Origin: Candidatus Kaiserbacteria bacterium
GTDB taxonomy: Bacteria > Patescibacteriota > Minisyncoccia > Phycocordibacterales > Phycocordibacteraceae
Assembly: GCA_003229135.1 (NCBI GenBank)
Contig: QIHV01000003.1
Location: 1 to 9,659 of the forward strand
Length of the DNA stretch: 9,659 nt
Direction: 5' to 3'
Every line of letters begins with the position of its first letter. The stretch's first letter is position 1. Positions 1 through 6,354 of this stretch are shown one piece after another. The notes under the pieces were generated by a model. The model had not been told where the DNA came from, did not search any database, and saw nothing but the letters and a program-made list of their open reading frames with translations. A program made the translations under genes and the position numbers.

Positions 1-648
1 TGCGGTACATTTCATACACATGAAATTGAATTTACAACATTTGCCCCAGTAGCATATTTGATATTGCGAGATATTTATCCACATCAAAAGAATTTTCTTA
101 TAATAGATGTTACGGGTGAGTCAACTGATTTGATGTTAGTTAGACACGGACTACTTGTAAAAAGTATAAGTACACCGTATGGGCTGGGATTTTTGCGCCG
201 TGCGGCAATTGAGGCCGGTATTAGTACATCTACGGCTGAACCACTACGTGCGGTGGAAGAAGCAATACTTATCGATACAAAACACAACGAATATTTTACC
301 AAACATATGCAGGAGGCAAGTGCGCAATGGGTAAAAAATCTTACAAGTGCTTTCCAATTACTAACAACCAATTACGTACTTCCACATACTGCATTTTTAC
401 TTTCTGATGAATCTGTTAGCGGTTTTCTTAAACGACTTCTCAATGAGACTGATTTTCATTCAGTTGGGCTCTCAAATGAACCGTTGTCGGTTATATCGAT
501 TAACCCCGATAAACTTACACACTATGTGACATATCATAATGAAGCATATGGAGACATATTCCTATCTATTTTAGCGTTATATATTGCACGCAAATATCCC
601 ACACCATCTAAAAATGACACGACACATATTTTAGCTTCCGATGTATAG
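1..648 (+). CDS. PilM/FtsA-like actin-fold ATPase, C-terminal part (5' end outside window)
   Basis: The frame is open from base 1 to the TAG at 646-648 (215 visible residues), so the gene begins to the left of the window. A TTG at 58 lies inside the continuous frame and is not needed as a start. Visible residues 33-50 carry an actin/Hsp70/FtsA-type phosphate-2 loop (LIIDVTGESTDLMLVRHG), followed by a segment like the SxPxGxxFLRR stretch of PilM/FtsA relatives and then mainly helical sequence. In this superfamily such proteins are cytoplasmic ATPases that organise an inner-membrane assembly, either type IV pilus alignment or the divisome. The next gene, 49 bases downstream on the same strand, encodes a one-TM envelope protein, which supports a surface-apparatus role. 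The N-terminal nucleotide-binding half is not visible, so PilM versus FtsA cannot be settled. The assignment rests on motif resemblance and the exact function is inference. Confidence 0.6.
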   Translation, partial: CGTFHTHEIEFTTFAPVAYLILRDIYPHQKNFLIIDVTGESTDLMLVRHGLLVKSISTPYGLGFLRRAAIEAGISTSTAEPLRAVEEAILIDTKHNEYFTKHMQEASAQWVKNLTSAFQLLTTNYVLPHTAFLLSDESVSGFLKRLLNETDFHSVGLSNEPLSVISINPDKLTHYVTYHNEAYGDIFLSILALYIARKYPTPSKNDTTHILASDV

Positions 649-664
649 CATCACGATGTATACT
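639..664 (+). promoter_or_regulatory. Direct repeat, imperfect dyad and -10-like box before the gp47-like gene
   Basis: The 9-mer CGATGTATA occurs at 639-647 and 654-662. The stretch 643-663 is also an imperfect palindrome (arms GTATA-g-CATC and GATG-TATAC). TATACT at 659-664 could serve as a -10 with a start near 671, giving a leader of about 27 nt for the ATG at 698. The element overlaps the stop codon of the upstream gene. No convincing -35 is present and the function is inferred only. Confidence 0.25.
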
Positions 665-697
665 AATAAGAGTATTTCATAATCATTAAGAATCACT

Positions 698-1945
698 ATG
701 CGTAGAACTCTTGAAGACATCATTCCACCATCGCGTCGCCATAATGTAGGAGACGCCAAAGAACACGATAATATTGAGACTGCACAAACTTCGACAGCTT
801 ATCGGTTACCGCACCGTCATTTCGCATATGTACCGGCACTAATTGCGCTGATTATAATTGGACTATCTATCGGTGCTTTATTTATATTTTCAGGATCAAA
901 AGTTGAAATAGAGCCAATGTCCGCTGCCGCTAACTTGGATGGAAGTTTTACAGCAAGCGCTTCCACAACCAGTACTTTCCCATTTGCTATTGTCAGTGTC
1001 GAAAAACTTGCATCACAGACTGTTACGGGTAATGGCACCAATACAGTGCATACAATTGCGAAGGGTAAGATAACTGTGTATAACACTCGTGCACGAGTCC
1101 AAAAGCTTATAACCAAAACACGCTTCGAAACAAAAAGCGGATTAGTATTCAAAATTAATACGCCAATTGTCGTGCCGGCCGCGCACGGCATCATACCAGG
1201 CACAATCACTGTGTCGGTCTACGCGGCGCAACCGGGGGCACAATACAACATCGGACCATCTTCTTTTAATCTTCCCGGACTCGCTGGTACTTCACTGGCA
1301 AGTGATATATATGGTCGCTCAACAACTCTAATGAGTGGAGGATTTTCCGGTACTCAAGCGGAAGTTTCGTCTGCTGTTGAATCTGCAACTCGTACAAAAC
1401 TACGCACCGCTCTTGTACAGGACTTAATGAACGCCATTAAAACGCAAGTACCTTCGGATTATGTTCTTCTAAACGGTGCAGCAACAACAACATATACCGA
1501 TTTGCCAAACCAAACGACCACAAACACAAATATGGCAAACCTACGTGAACAGGGAACTATGACAGCGGTCATATTCCCAATGTCATCTCTTGCTAAAGCT
1601 GTGGCTGGAGCGATATCGGGAGCATATTCCGGTCAGCCTGTCACTTTGGTGGGAACTAGAAACCTTACTCTTACTCCAGCAGATACACTTCCGACTGCAC
1701 GAGATAAGTCTTTCTATTTCACGCTTTCTGGTAATACAACAGTTGTGTGGAGTATCAACCCGAACCGTATTGCCACTGCAATAGCTGGAAAAACACTCGA
1801 CCAAGCACGTACGGTAATAAAAGGTTTCCCGGAAATTAAACGTGGTTATATCACCTTACGTCCATTTTGGAAAACTACTCTACCGAATGATCCTTCACAA
1901 ATATCCGTGGTTATTAACAAGCCCCAAATTAGTACGGAGAATTGA
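698..1945 (+). CDS. One-TM envelope protein, baseplate J/gp47-like family of CPR bacteria
   Basis: The product has 415 residues. A basic, Pro-containing N-terminus (RRTLEDIIPPSRR, residues 2-14) resembles the start of Parcubacterial proteins commonly labelled 'baseplate J/gp47'. One transmembrane helix follows at about residues 43-65, then a large Thr/Ser/Asn-rich extracytoplasmic part. Residues 121-196 hold the recognisable block: GKITVYNT, QKLITKTRFETKSGLVFKI, a V-V-P-A turn, a PGT.TV.V.A..PG..YNIG stretch and F.LPG. Membrane topology suggests the body lies outside the cytoplasmic membrane. It follows the PilM-like gene and ends 39 bases before infA with no terminator between them. No Shine-Dalgarno precedes the ATG at 698. 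The stop is TGA, the only one used as a terminal stop here. The gp47 label reflects fold-level similarity seen in annotations; the substrate and role are unknown. Confidence 0.6.
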   Translation: MRRTLEDIIPPSRRHNVGDAKEHDNIETAQTSTAYRLPHRHFAYVPALIALIIIGLSIGALFIFSGSKVEIEPMSAAANLDGSFTASASTTSTFPFAIVSVEKLASQTVTGNGTNTVHTIAKGKITVYNTRARVQKLITKTRFETKSGLVFKINTPIVVPAAHGIIPGTITVSVYAAQPGAQYNIGPSSFNLPGLAGTSLASDIYGRSTTLMSGGFSGTQAEVSSAVESATRTKLRTALVQDLMNAIKTQVPSDYVLLNGAATTTYTDLPNQTTTNTNMANLREQGTMTAVIFPMSSLAKAVAGAISGAYSGQPVTLVGTRNLTLTPADTLPTARDKSFYFTLSGNTTVVWSINPNRIATAIAGKTLDQARTVIKGFPEIKRGYITLRPFWKTTLPNDPSQISVVINKPQISTEN

Positions 1946-1973
1946 CGCTTTTTACATATACTGTTAGTATAGT
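1942..1973 (+). promoter_or_regulatory. Candidate promoter for infA and the ribosomal gene run
   Basis: TTGACG at 1942-1947 overlaps the TGA stop of the previous gene. It is followed after 17 nt by TAGTAT (1965-1970), or after 20 nt by TATAGT (1968-1973). Either -10 places the transcript start about 5-8 nt before the infA ATG at 1985, so the leader would be too short for a Shine-Dalgarno, and none is seen. This is a pattern match only. Confidence 0.45.
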
Positions 1974-1984
1974 TACTGCTCCAC

Positions 1985-2209
1985 ATGACAGAAGATACAG
2001 AAACAAAAGAAACGGTTACTGGCACCGTCGAAGAGGTGCTCCCAAACTCATTGTTTCGGGTACGCATTGCCACAAGCGATGAGCCCATCCTTGCGTATCT
2101 TGCTGGCAAAATGCGGCTGCATCATATTCGCGTACTTGTTGGTGATGAGGTTGAACTTGTCATCGACCCGTACGGCGGTCGTGCACGTATCGTGAGGCGT
2201 CTTACCTAA
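1985..2209 (+). CDS. infA: Translation initiation factor IF-1
   Basis: The 74-residue product is one S1/OB-fold domain, the usual IF-1 size. It matches the family along its length: [16 protein letters not shown] (residues 13-28), [16 protein letters not shown] (41-56, compare GKMRKNYIRILTGDKV in E. coli) and the C-terminal [10 protein letters not shown]-1 binds the 30S A site and acts with IF-2 and IF-3 in start-codon selection. The ATG at 1985 is chosen because it leaves a short acidic N-terminal tail before the OB fold, and no better upstream start exists. rpmJ follows after 6 bases, the usual infA-rpmJ pairing that leads into the alpha-type ribosomal operon. secY, adk and map, often found just upstream of infA, are absent here. 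Confidence 0.97.
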   Translation: MTEDTETKETVTGTVEEVLPNSLFRVRIATSDEPILAYLAGKMRLHHIRVLVGDEVELVIDPYGGRARIVRRLT

Positions 2210-2215
2210 ATATAA

Positions 2216-2332
2216 ATGAAAGTACGCGCATCAATTAGAAAACAACAACCAGGCGACATTTTAGTACGTCGGCGCGGTCGCTTGTACCGCATTAACAAAC
2301 AAAACCCACGTCGTAAAGCACGCCAAGGTTAA
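2216..2332 (+). CDS. rpmJ: 50S ribosomal protein L36 (bL36), zinc-free form
   Basis: This 38-residue protein reads MKVRASIRK at the start and RRKARQG at the end, matching bL36 termini in both sequence and length. The zinc-ribbon ligands of classical L36 (Cys at about 11, 14 and 27, His near 33) are all missing, replaced by Gln, Asp, Asn and Arg in this alignment by eye, so this is a Cys-less ('C-') type. L36 stabilises the 23S rRNA near the GTPase-associated region. The gene lies 6 bases after infA and 20 bases before rpsM. Confidence 0.93.
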   Translation: MKVRASIRKQQPGDILVRRRGRLYRINKQNPRRKARQG

Positions 2333-2338
2333 TTCTTA

Positions 2339-2349
2339 TATACTATAAT
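2339..2349 (+). promoter_or_regulatory. Overlapping -10 boxes immediately before rpsM
   Basis: TATACT (2339-2344) and a perfect TATAAT (2344-2349) overlap and end 8 and 3 nt before the rpsM ATG at 2353. The first would start transcription about 2 nt upstream of the ATG, which fits a leaderless mRNA. No -35 or Shine-Dalgarno is visible, so this could also be AT-rich background. Confidence 0.35.
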
Positions 2350-2352
2350 TTT

Positions 2353-2733
2353 ATGCGTATTTCAGGTGTTACACTTCCGGATGATAAACAACTCGCGTAC
2401 ACTCTGCCGCTTATTTACGGTATTGGTCGGATTCGAGCCAAAGAGATACTTGCCAAAGCAGGTATCGATGCTACAAGAAAGGGTAAGGATATTTCAACAG
2501 AAGAGGAGCAAAGTATCAGAACTGTTGCTGAATCATACTTAATTGAAGGTGAACTACGTCGTGAAGTCGGTCAAAATATCAAACGTTTGAAAGACATACG
2601 ATCAGCGCGCGGCCTACGTCATGAACGACGTTTGCCTGTACGTGGTGGTCGAACTAAAACTAATTCACGCACAGTGCGTGGTAACGTACGCAAAACTATG
2701 GGTTCAGGCAGGCGCACACTTGAAAAAACCTAA
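2353..2733 (+). CDS. rpsM: 30S ribosomal protein S13 (uS13)
   Basis: The product has 126 residues, close to family length. The N-terminus MRISGVTLPDDKQLAYTL is S13-like, the helix-hairpin-helix is at YGIGRIRAKEIL (residues 22-33), and the C-terminal signature RGLRHERRLPVRGGRTKTN spans about 90-108. A basic tail, which in S13 reaches toward P-site tRNA, follows. S13 sits in the 30S head and makes bridges to the 50S subunit. It follows rpmJ and precedes rpsK in the conserved S13-S11-S4-alpha order. There is no Shine-Dalgarno and a TATAAT lies just before the ATG. Confidence 0.97.
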   Translation: MRISGVTLPDDKQLAYTLPLIYGIGRIRAKEILAKAGIDATRKGKDISTEEEQSIRTVAESYLIEGELRREVGQNIKRLKDIRSARGLRHERRLPVRGGRTKTNSRTVRGNVRKTMGSGRRTLEKT

Positions 2734-2753
2734 AATATATTTCACTTTTTCTT

Positions 2754-2759
2754 TATAAT
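2754..2759 (+). promoter_or_regulatory. TATAAT 5 nt before the rpsK start
   Basis: A perfect -10 hexamer lies in an AT-rich gap, separated from the ATG at 2765 by five bases (TTACT). That distance would put the transcript start at or next to the A of the ATG. No -35 or Shine-Dalgarno is apparent. Confidence 0.4.
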
Positions 2760-2764
2760 TTACT

Positions 2765-3199
2765 ATGGGTAAAAAACGAATCATAAAAAAATCAGGACGC
2801 GGACTCGACCAGGGTCGCAAGGACCGTGCATTGTCGAGAGCGGTAAAGAAACATATTGAGCGTGGCGTGCTTCATGTTGAAGCGACATTCAATAATACCA
2901 AGGCGGTACTCACCGATGAACATGGCAATGCGATTATGTCATCATCGGCAGGAGCGCTTGGTTTTTCCGGCGCGCGTAAATCGACACCATACGCCGCCGC
3001 AAAAGTTGGGGAGTTGCTTGGTGAGCGTGCTGGCATTATTGGGCTAAAAGAAGCATCGGTAATAATTCGGGGTGTTGGACCGGGTAGAGAGTCCACGTTG
3101 CGTGGTTTTGCCGGTAAGGGAGTACAGATTAAAAATATCAAGGATGCGACACCAGTGCCTCACAATGGCCCGCGTGCACCTAAACCTCGTCGGGTATAG
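2765..3199 (+). CDS. rpsK: 30S ribosomal protein S11 (uS11)
   Basis: The product has 144 residues with an extended Lys/Arg-rich N-terminus of about 30 residues. S11 hallmarks follow in order: VEATFNNTKAVLTDEHGN (residues 38-55), SSAGALGFSGARKSTPYAA (60-78), GPGRES (105-110) and the C-terminal DATPVPHNGPRAPKPRRV (127-144, compare DVTPIPHNGCRPPKRRRV). S11 is on the 30S platform near the E site and contacts S7 and the mRNA exit. It is followed by rpsD after 3 bases, so translational coupling is likely. The start at 2765 is the only ATG that gives the MGKKR-type basic start. Confidence 0.97.
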   Translation: MGKKRIIKKSGRGLDQGRKDRALSRAVKKHIERGVLHVEATFNNTKAVLTDEHGNAIMSSSAGALGFSGARKSTPYAAAKVGELLGERAGIIGLKEASVIIRGVGPGRESTLRGFAGKGVQIKNIKDATPVPHNGPRAPKPRRV

Positions 3200-3202
3200 C
3201 AT

Positions 3203-3817
3203 ATGAAAACAGGACCTCGTTATAAAATTGCCAAACGGCTTGGTGCAAGTGTCTTTGAAAAGACGCAAACGCAGAAATTTGCCATTGCCCAAGAGCGCAG
3301 CTCAAAAAATAAACGCCGCGGACGCCGTCGCGGACCAAGTGATTTCGGTAAACAGCTTCTTGAGAAACAAAAAGTACGCGTAACCTATGGCATTACTGAA
3401 AAGCAGTTTAGAAACTATGTACACAAAGCGACTACAACTCATGGTGTTACGCCGGTTGAAGCTCTCCACCGACAGCTTGAGCTTCGCCTTGACAATGTGG
3501 CATGGCGCTTCGGACTTGTACCGACACGCCGTGCCGCACGTCAATTGGTGGCTCATGGACACCTAATGGTTAATGGTCACAGAACTACAATCCCATCACG
3601 TCATATACATTTGGCTGACCGTATCTCGGTACGTGATGGCAGTAAGAGCAGCGCTCTCTTTACAGGATTTTCCGAGCGCCTTGATGAGCAGCCGCTACCA
3701 TCATGGCTTTCTTGGAACCCAAAAACTATGGAGGGCAGTGTGCAAGAGGTGCCGACTATTGCATCAGTCGATACGGCTGGTGATTTAAGTATTGTGCTTT
3801 CGTTTTACAGTCGTTAA
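3203..3817 (+). CDS. rpsD: 30S ribosomal protein S4 (uS4), Cys-free N-terminus
   Basis: The product has 204 residues, the usual S4 size. It begins MKTGPRYKIAKRLG, a shortened and divergent version of the S4 N-terminal region, and has no cysteines, so the zinc site of some S4 proteins is absent. The S4 RNA-binding domain spans about 93-155 (LELRLDNVAWRFGLVPTRRAARQL region, then HLMVNGHRTTIPS). The C-terminus is S4-like (WLSWNP near 168-173 and a hydrophobic end). S4 is a primary 16S rRNA binder that nucleates 30S assembly. In E. coli it also represses its own operon at the translational level; nothing visible here shows whether that holds. It sits 3 bases after rpsK and 28 before rpoA. Confidence 0.96.
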   Translation: MKTGPRYKIAKRLGASVFEKTQTQKFAIAQERSSKNKRRGRRRGPSDFGKQLLEKQKVRVTYGITEKQFRNYVHKATTTHGVTPVEALHRQLELRLDNVAWRFGLVPTRRAARQLVAHGHLMVNGHRTTIPSRHIHLADRISVRDGSKSSALFTGFSERLDEQPLPSWLSWNPKTMEGSVQEVPTIASVDTAGDLSIVLSFYSR

Positions 3818-3845
3818 TTTTATTCACGGTAATATTGATTGAGTT

Positions 3846-4805
3846 ATGGAATACCAGATTACACTTCCGTCAAAGCCACGCGTCGTTTCAGAAGAAGGGT
3901 CGCAAGGCATTTATGAGATAGATTCACTTTACCCAGGCTATGGTCACACGCTCGGCAACTCGTTGCGTCGTATTATTTTATCTTCACTTTCCGGTGCTAC
4001 CATCACTTCTATAAAAATAGAAGGCGTACCACACGAGTTCGCAACTATTGACGGTATCCGCGAAACTGTTATGGAGATTATTTTAAATCTAAAGCGTATA
4101 CATTTTGTGTTGCATGGTGACGAACCACAAACAATCACTCTCTCTGTAAAGGGCGAGAAGGAGATTACTGCTGCGGATTTTTCAATGCCATCACAGGTTG
4201 AAATTATTAATTCTACTCAACATATTGCTGATATTTCAAACAAGGTTTCATTTGAACTTGAAGCTACTATTGAGTGTGGATTGGGATATGTACCGCGTGA
4301 AGCTATTACAAAAGAAAAAGTTGATGTTGGCACAATTGCATTTGATGCAACGTTTACACCAATCCGTCGTGTGAACTATGAGGTGGAAAATATGCGTGTT
4401 GGTGACCGAACTGACTTCAATCGTCTGCGTATTTTAATTGAAACCAACGGTACAATTGCACCACGTAATGCACTTGAACGTTCAATTGAGATAATGATTA
4501 GTCAGCTGAAATCCATCAATGGATTTCAGGAAGAACCTATTGCCGCCACCACAGAAGAAGATACCGTTCAGGAGGTATCAGTTGAAGTGTCAGATGAAAA
4601 AGATTCTGCAAAGGTAAGAGTGGAGGATATGGATATTTCAACACGTGTTACCGCAGTACTCTCTGATGCTGGTATACGCTCTGCGGCTGGTTTGGCACGC
4701 AAAACAGCATCATCACTCAAAGAGCTTGACGGTATCGGTGATAAGGCCGTTGAAGAAATTGCAACGGCTCTTTCCGGAATAAATCTTTCACTCAAAAGTG
4801 AATAA
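3846..4805 (+). CDS. rpoA: DNA-directed RNA polymerase subunit alpha
   Basis: The product has 319 residues, close to the usual size of about 310-330. The N-terminal assembly domain (about 1-228) contains the dimerisation signature GHTLGNSLRRIILSSLSG (33-50), then GVPHEFATIDG (60-70) and the LGYVPREA region (146-153). An acidic linker (about 229-262) connects to a C-terminal helix-hairpin-helix domain (about 263-315). By alignment with E. coli, Arg267 matches DNA-binding R265, and G296, K298 and E302 equivalents are kept, but N268 and S299 equivalents are Ala. Alpha dimerises to scaffold beta and beta', and its CTD contacts UP-element DNA and activators. It lies between rpsD and rplQ as in most bacteria. 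A weak TAATAT (3830-3835) lies before the start and there is no clear Shine-Dalgarno. Confidence 0.97.
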   Translation: MEYQITLPSKPRVVSEEGSQGIYEIDSLYPGYGHTLGNSLRRIILSSLSGATITSIKIEGVPHEFATIDGIRETVMEIILNLKRIHFVLHGDEPQTITLSVKGEKEITAADFSMPSQVEIINSTQHIADISNKVSFELEATIECGLGYVPREAITKEKVDVGTIAFDATFTPIRRVNYEVENMRVGDRTDFNRLRILIETNGTIAPRNALERSIEIMISQLKSINGFQEEPIAATTEEDTVQEVSVEVSDEKDSAKVRVEDMDISTRVTAVLSDAGIRSAAGLARKTASSLKELDGIGDKAVEEIATALSGINLSLKSE

Positions 4806-4845
4806 ACTGGCGATAAACTAAGAAATAGGGTAAGGTATTTGGACC

Positions 4846-5199
4846 ATGCGACATCAACACAAAGGACGAGCATTTGGAAGACCGACTAATCAACGTCGGG
4901 CACTTCTTCGTTCACTAGCACGTTCACTTATAATTCATGAGCGAATTTCAACTACTGAAGCTAAGGCAAAGGAATTGCGTCCATTTATTGAGCGTATTGT
5001 CAGTTATGGAAAACGTAATACATTATCTAGTCGGCGTCTCGCAATTTCACGCCTTGGTGGTGATGAAGAAAGTGTCAAAAAAGTTTTTGATGCTATCGCC
5101 CCTCGTTACGCTGATCGTAACGGTGGATATACACGTATTGTAAAACGTGCCAAAACCGCTGCCGATGGTCGTAAAACTACATACATTGCATTTGTGTAG
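4846..5199 (+). CDS. rplQ: 50S ribosomal protein L17 (bL17)
   Basis: The product has 117 residues with the diagnostic start MRHQHKGRAFGRPTNQRRAL and the region IIHERISTTEAKAKELRPFIE (29-49), followed by a C-terminal basic YTRIVKRAKTAADGR segment. L17 lies around the polypeptide exit tunnel of the 50S subunit. The ATG at 4846 gives the conserved MRH start. The 40-base gap after rpoA contains TAAGGT (4831-4836), which reads either as a loose -10 with a 3-nt leader or as a weak Shine-Dalgarno (AAGG) about 10 nt from the ATG. This is the only start in the run with anything resembling a Shine-Dalgarno. Confidence 0.96.
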   Translation: MRHQHKGRAFGRPTNQRRALLRSLARSLIIHERISTTEAKAKELRPFIERIVSYGKRNTLSSRRLAISRLGGDEESVKKVFDAIAPRYADRNGGYTRIVKRAKTAADGRKTTYIAFV

Positions 5200-5207
5200 C
5201 GAATATT

Positions 5208-5582
5208 ATGGAAAAAATTATAGAAAAAACAGAAATAGAAAATTATATTATTGATGCAAGCGGGCGCACACTCGGACGAGTGGCAAGTGAAGCAGCTTCA
5301 GTATTGCTTGGAAAAAAGTCTGTGCACTTTGTAAAATATCGAGTGCTTCCAGTAAAAGTCACAATTGAAAATGCCAAGAAGCTTTGGTTACCGGAGCGTC
5401 GTATTGCCGGAAAGGCATATACACACTATACCGGCTACCCTGGCGGTTTGCGCACTACATCAATGTCTGATGTACTGGCGAAAAAGGGCATCTCTGAGGT
5501 AATCCGTAAGGCAGTCATTGGTATGATTCCACGTAATAAACTTCGAAGAGAACGTATGAAGCGTCTTACTATTATTGATTAA
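5208..5582 (+). CDS. rplM: 50S ribosomal protein L13 (uL13), short form
   Basis: The 124-residue product is shorter than the usual size of about 142. The core is clear: YIIDASGRTLGRVASEAASVL (13-33), YTHYTGYPGGLR (71-82) and the C-terminal IGMIPRNKLRRERMKRL (104-120, compare GMLPKGPLGR...L). The tail that normally follows (about 17 residues in E. coli) is absent, and the N-terminus is a Lys/Glu-rich stretch. L13 is an early 23S rRNA assembly protein. It lies 8 bases after rplQ and is followed by rpsI with a single base between stop and start, the near-universal L13-S9 pair. Confidence 0.95.
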   Translation: MEKIIEKTEIENYIIDASGRTLGRVASEAASVLLGKKSVHFVKYRVLPVKVTIENAKKLWLPERRIAGKAYTHYTGYPGGLRTTSMSDVLAKKGISEVIRKAVIGMIPRNKLRRERMKRLTIID

Positions 5583-5583
5583 T

Positions 5584-5988
5584 ATGACTAATACTACTAC
5601 CCGCTATATTCCGGCTATCGGACGCCGTAAAACCGCAGTTGCCAGTGTGCGTATCACACCCGCATCTGAAACGATAATTATCGTAAACGGCAAGCCCGCA
5701 AGTGAATATTTTAAGACAGAAGAACGTGCACACGTGACCAAAGAGCCGTTCATTGTGGCGGAAGAAGCCGGCACTTATGCTATTGAAGTTCATGTTTCTG
5801 GTGGTGGTATCAGTGCCCAAGCAGGTGCAGTGCGTCACGGAATAGCTCGTGCACTTATTAAAGCATCGGCTGAATTGCGCCCAGTTCTTAAAAAGGCCGG
5901 ACTTCTCACGCGTGATTCACGTGCCGTAGAACGCAAAAAGCCTGGACTTAAGAAAGCACGTAAAGCACCTCAGTGGTCCAAACGATAG
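5584..5988 (+). CDS. rpsI: 30S ribosomal protein S9 (uS9)
   Basis: The product has 134 residues. Signature elements are YIPAIGRRKTAVASVRI (8-24), VNGKPASEYF (34-43), GGGISAQAGAVRHGIARAL (73-91) and LLTRDSRAVERKKPGLKKAR (107-126). It ends PQWSKR where the family normally ends PQFSKR; this C-terminal tail reaches the P-site tRNA in S9. The ATG at 5584 is preferred over an in-frame TTG at 5575 that would overlap rplM, because only one base separates the rplM stop from this ATG, which suggests coupling. It is the last gene before the strong hairpin at 6002-6043. Confidence 0.96.
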   Translation: MTNTTTRYIPAIGRRKTAVASVRITPASETIIIVNGKPASEYFKTEERAHVTKEPFIVAEEAGTYAIEVHVSGGGISAQAGAVRHGIARALIKASAELRPVLKKAGLLTRDSRAVERKKPGLKKARKAPQWSKR

Positions 5989-6001
5989 ACCAAAAGATTT
6001 C

Positions 6002-6043
6002 ACAAAAGAACACCCGCTTGCTTGCAAGCGGGTGTTCTTTTGT
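6002..6043. terminator. Strong bidirectional intrinsic terminator between convergent genes
   Basis: A perfect 19-bp inverted repeat (arms 6002-6020 and 6025-6043) encloses a 4-nt loop (CTTG). The base of the stem is A-rich on the left arm and T-rich on the right arm, so on either strand the hairpin ends in a U-rich stretch. It lies between the ends of rpsI (+, 5988) and the minus-strand membrane gene (6075), so it probably terminates both. Confidence 0.9.
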
Positions 6044-6074
6044 ACTTTGTCTATCTTTAAAATAGGCGCTACTT

Positions 6075-6341
6075 CTATTTCTTCTCAAGTTTAATTACTT
6101 GGTAAAGCCAAGCGAAGAGTGCACCTGTAACCCAGCCATAAATAGCCGCCTCAATAAATCCTATGATGTATCCACCAACTGTGAAATTAAACCATGGATA
6201 TGCTATCTGTAAGAAGTTGAAATGAAACTCTTTGAGCGCGGCTGATGCAAATAATCCGCCCCAAATACTGCAAATAAGATAAAATATTATAGAGATAATT
6301 CCCACAACATATCCTGTTTTGTTTATACTTAGTTTTTCCAT
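6075..6341 (-). CDS. Small two-helix membrane protein, DUF5676-like
   Basis: The predicted product has 88 residues starting at the ATG complementary to 6339-6341 (MEKLSINKTG). The frame stays open upstream to 6527, but that extension is polar and unlike the family. Two hydrophobic helices lie at about 11-33 and 55-82. The pattern is SINKTGYVVGI, a short loop with AYPWF (about 47-51), then GGYIIGFIEAAIYGWVTGAL (56-75) and FAWLYQVIK. It resembles DUF5676-type small membrane proteins seen in CPR bacteria, whose function is unknown. The gene is the only minus-strand gene here, is convergent with rpsI and is divergent from grpE. A TATAAT (6349-6354, minus strand) lies 7 nt before the ATG. The family call is from memory of the pattern, not a search. 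Confidence 0.65.
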   Translation of the reverse strand: MEKLSINKTGYVVGIISIIFYLICSIWGGLFASAALKEFHFNFLQIAYPWFNFTVGGYIIGFIEAAIYGWVTGALFAWLYQVIKLEKK

Positions 6342-6348
6342 AAACGAA

Positions 6349-6354
6349 ATTATA
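6349..6354 (-). promoter_or_regulatory. TATAAT 7 nt before the minus-strand gene start
   Basis: On the minus strand, TATAAT (6354 down to 6349) is separated from the ATG at 6341 by seven bases (TTTCGTT). This would start transcription about one base before the ATG. No good -35 accompanies it. It is an alternative to the stronger distal promoter at 6438-6466. Confidence 0.35.

Noticed and set aside
1943..1945. TGA read as glycine (code 25, Gracilibacteria/Absconditabacteria)
   Set aside because: No gene in the window contains an in-frame TGA and glycines are encoded by GGN. This TGA ends the protein at a sensible place.
698..1945. Prophage remnant suggested by the gp47/J-like label
   Set aside because: No other phage genes, integrase, attachment sites or composition change are visible. 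The protein has a TM anchor and resembles a chromosomal CPR family.
5575..5583. TTG start for rpsI overlapping the end of rplM
   Set aside because: It adds only three residues, and the ATG at 5584 directly follows the rplM stop.
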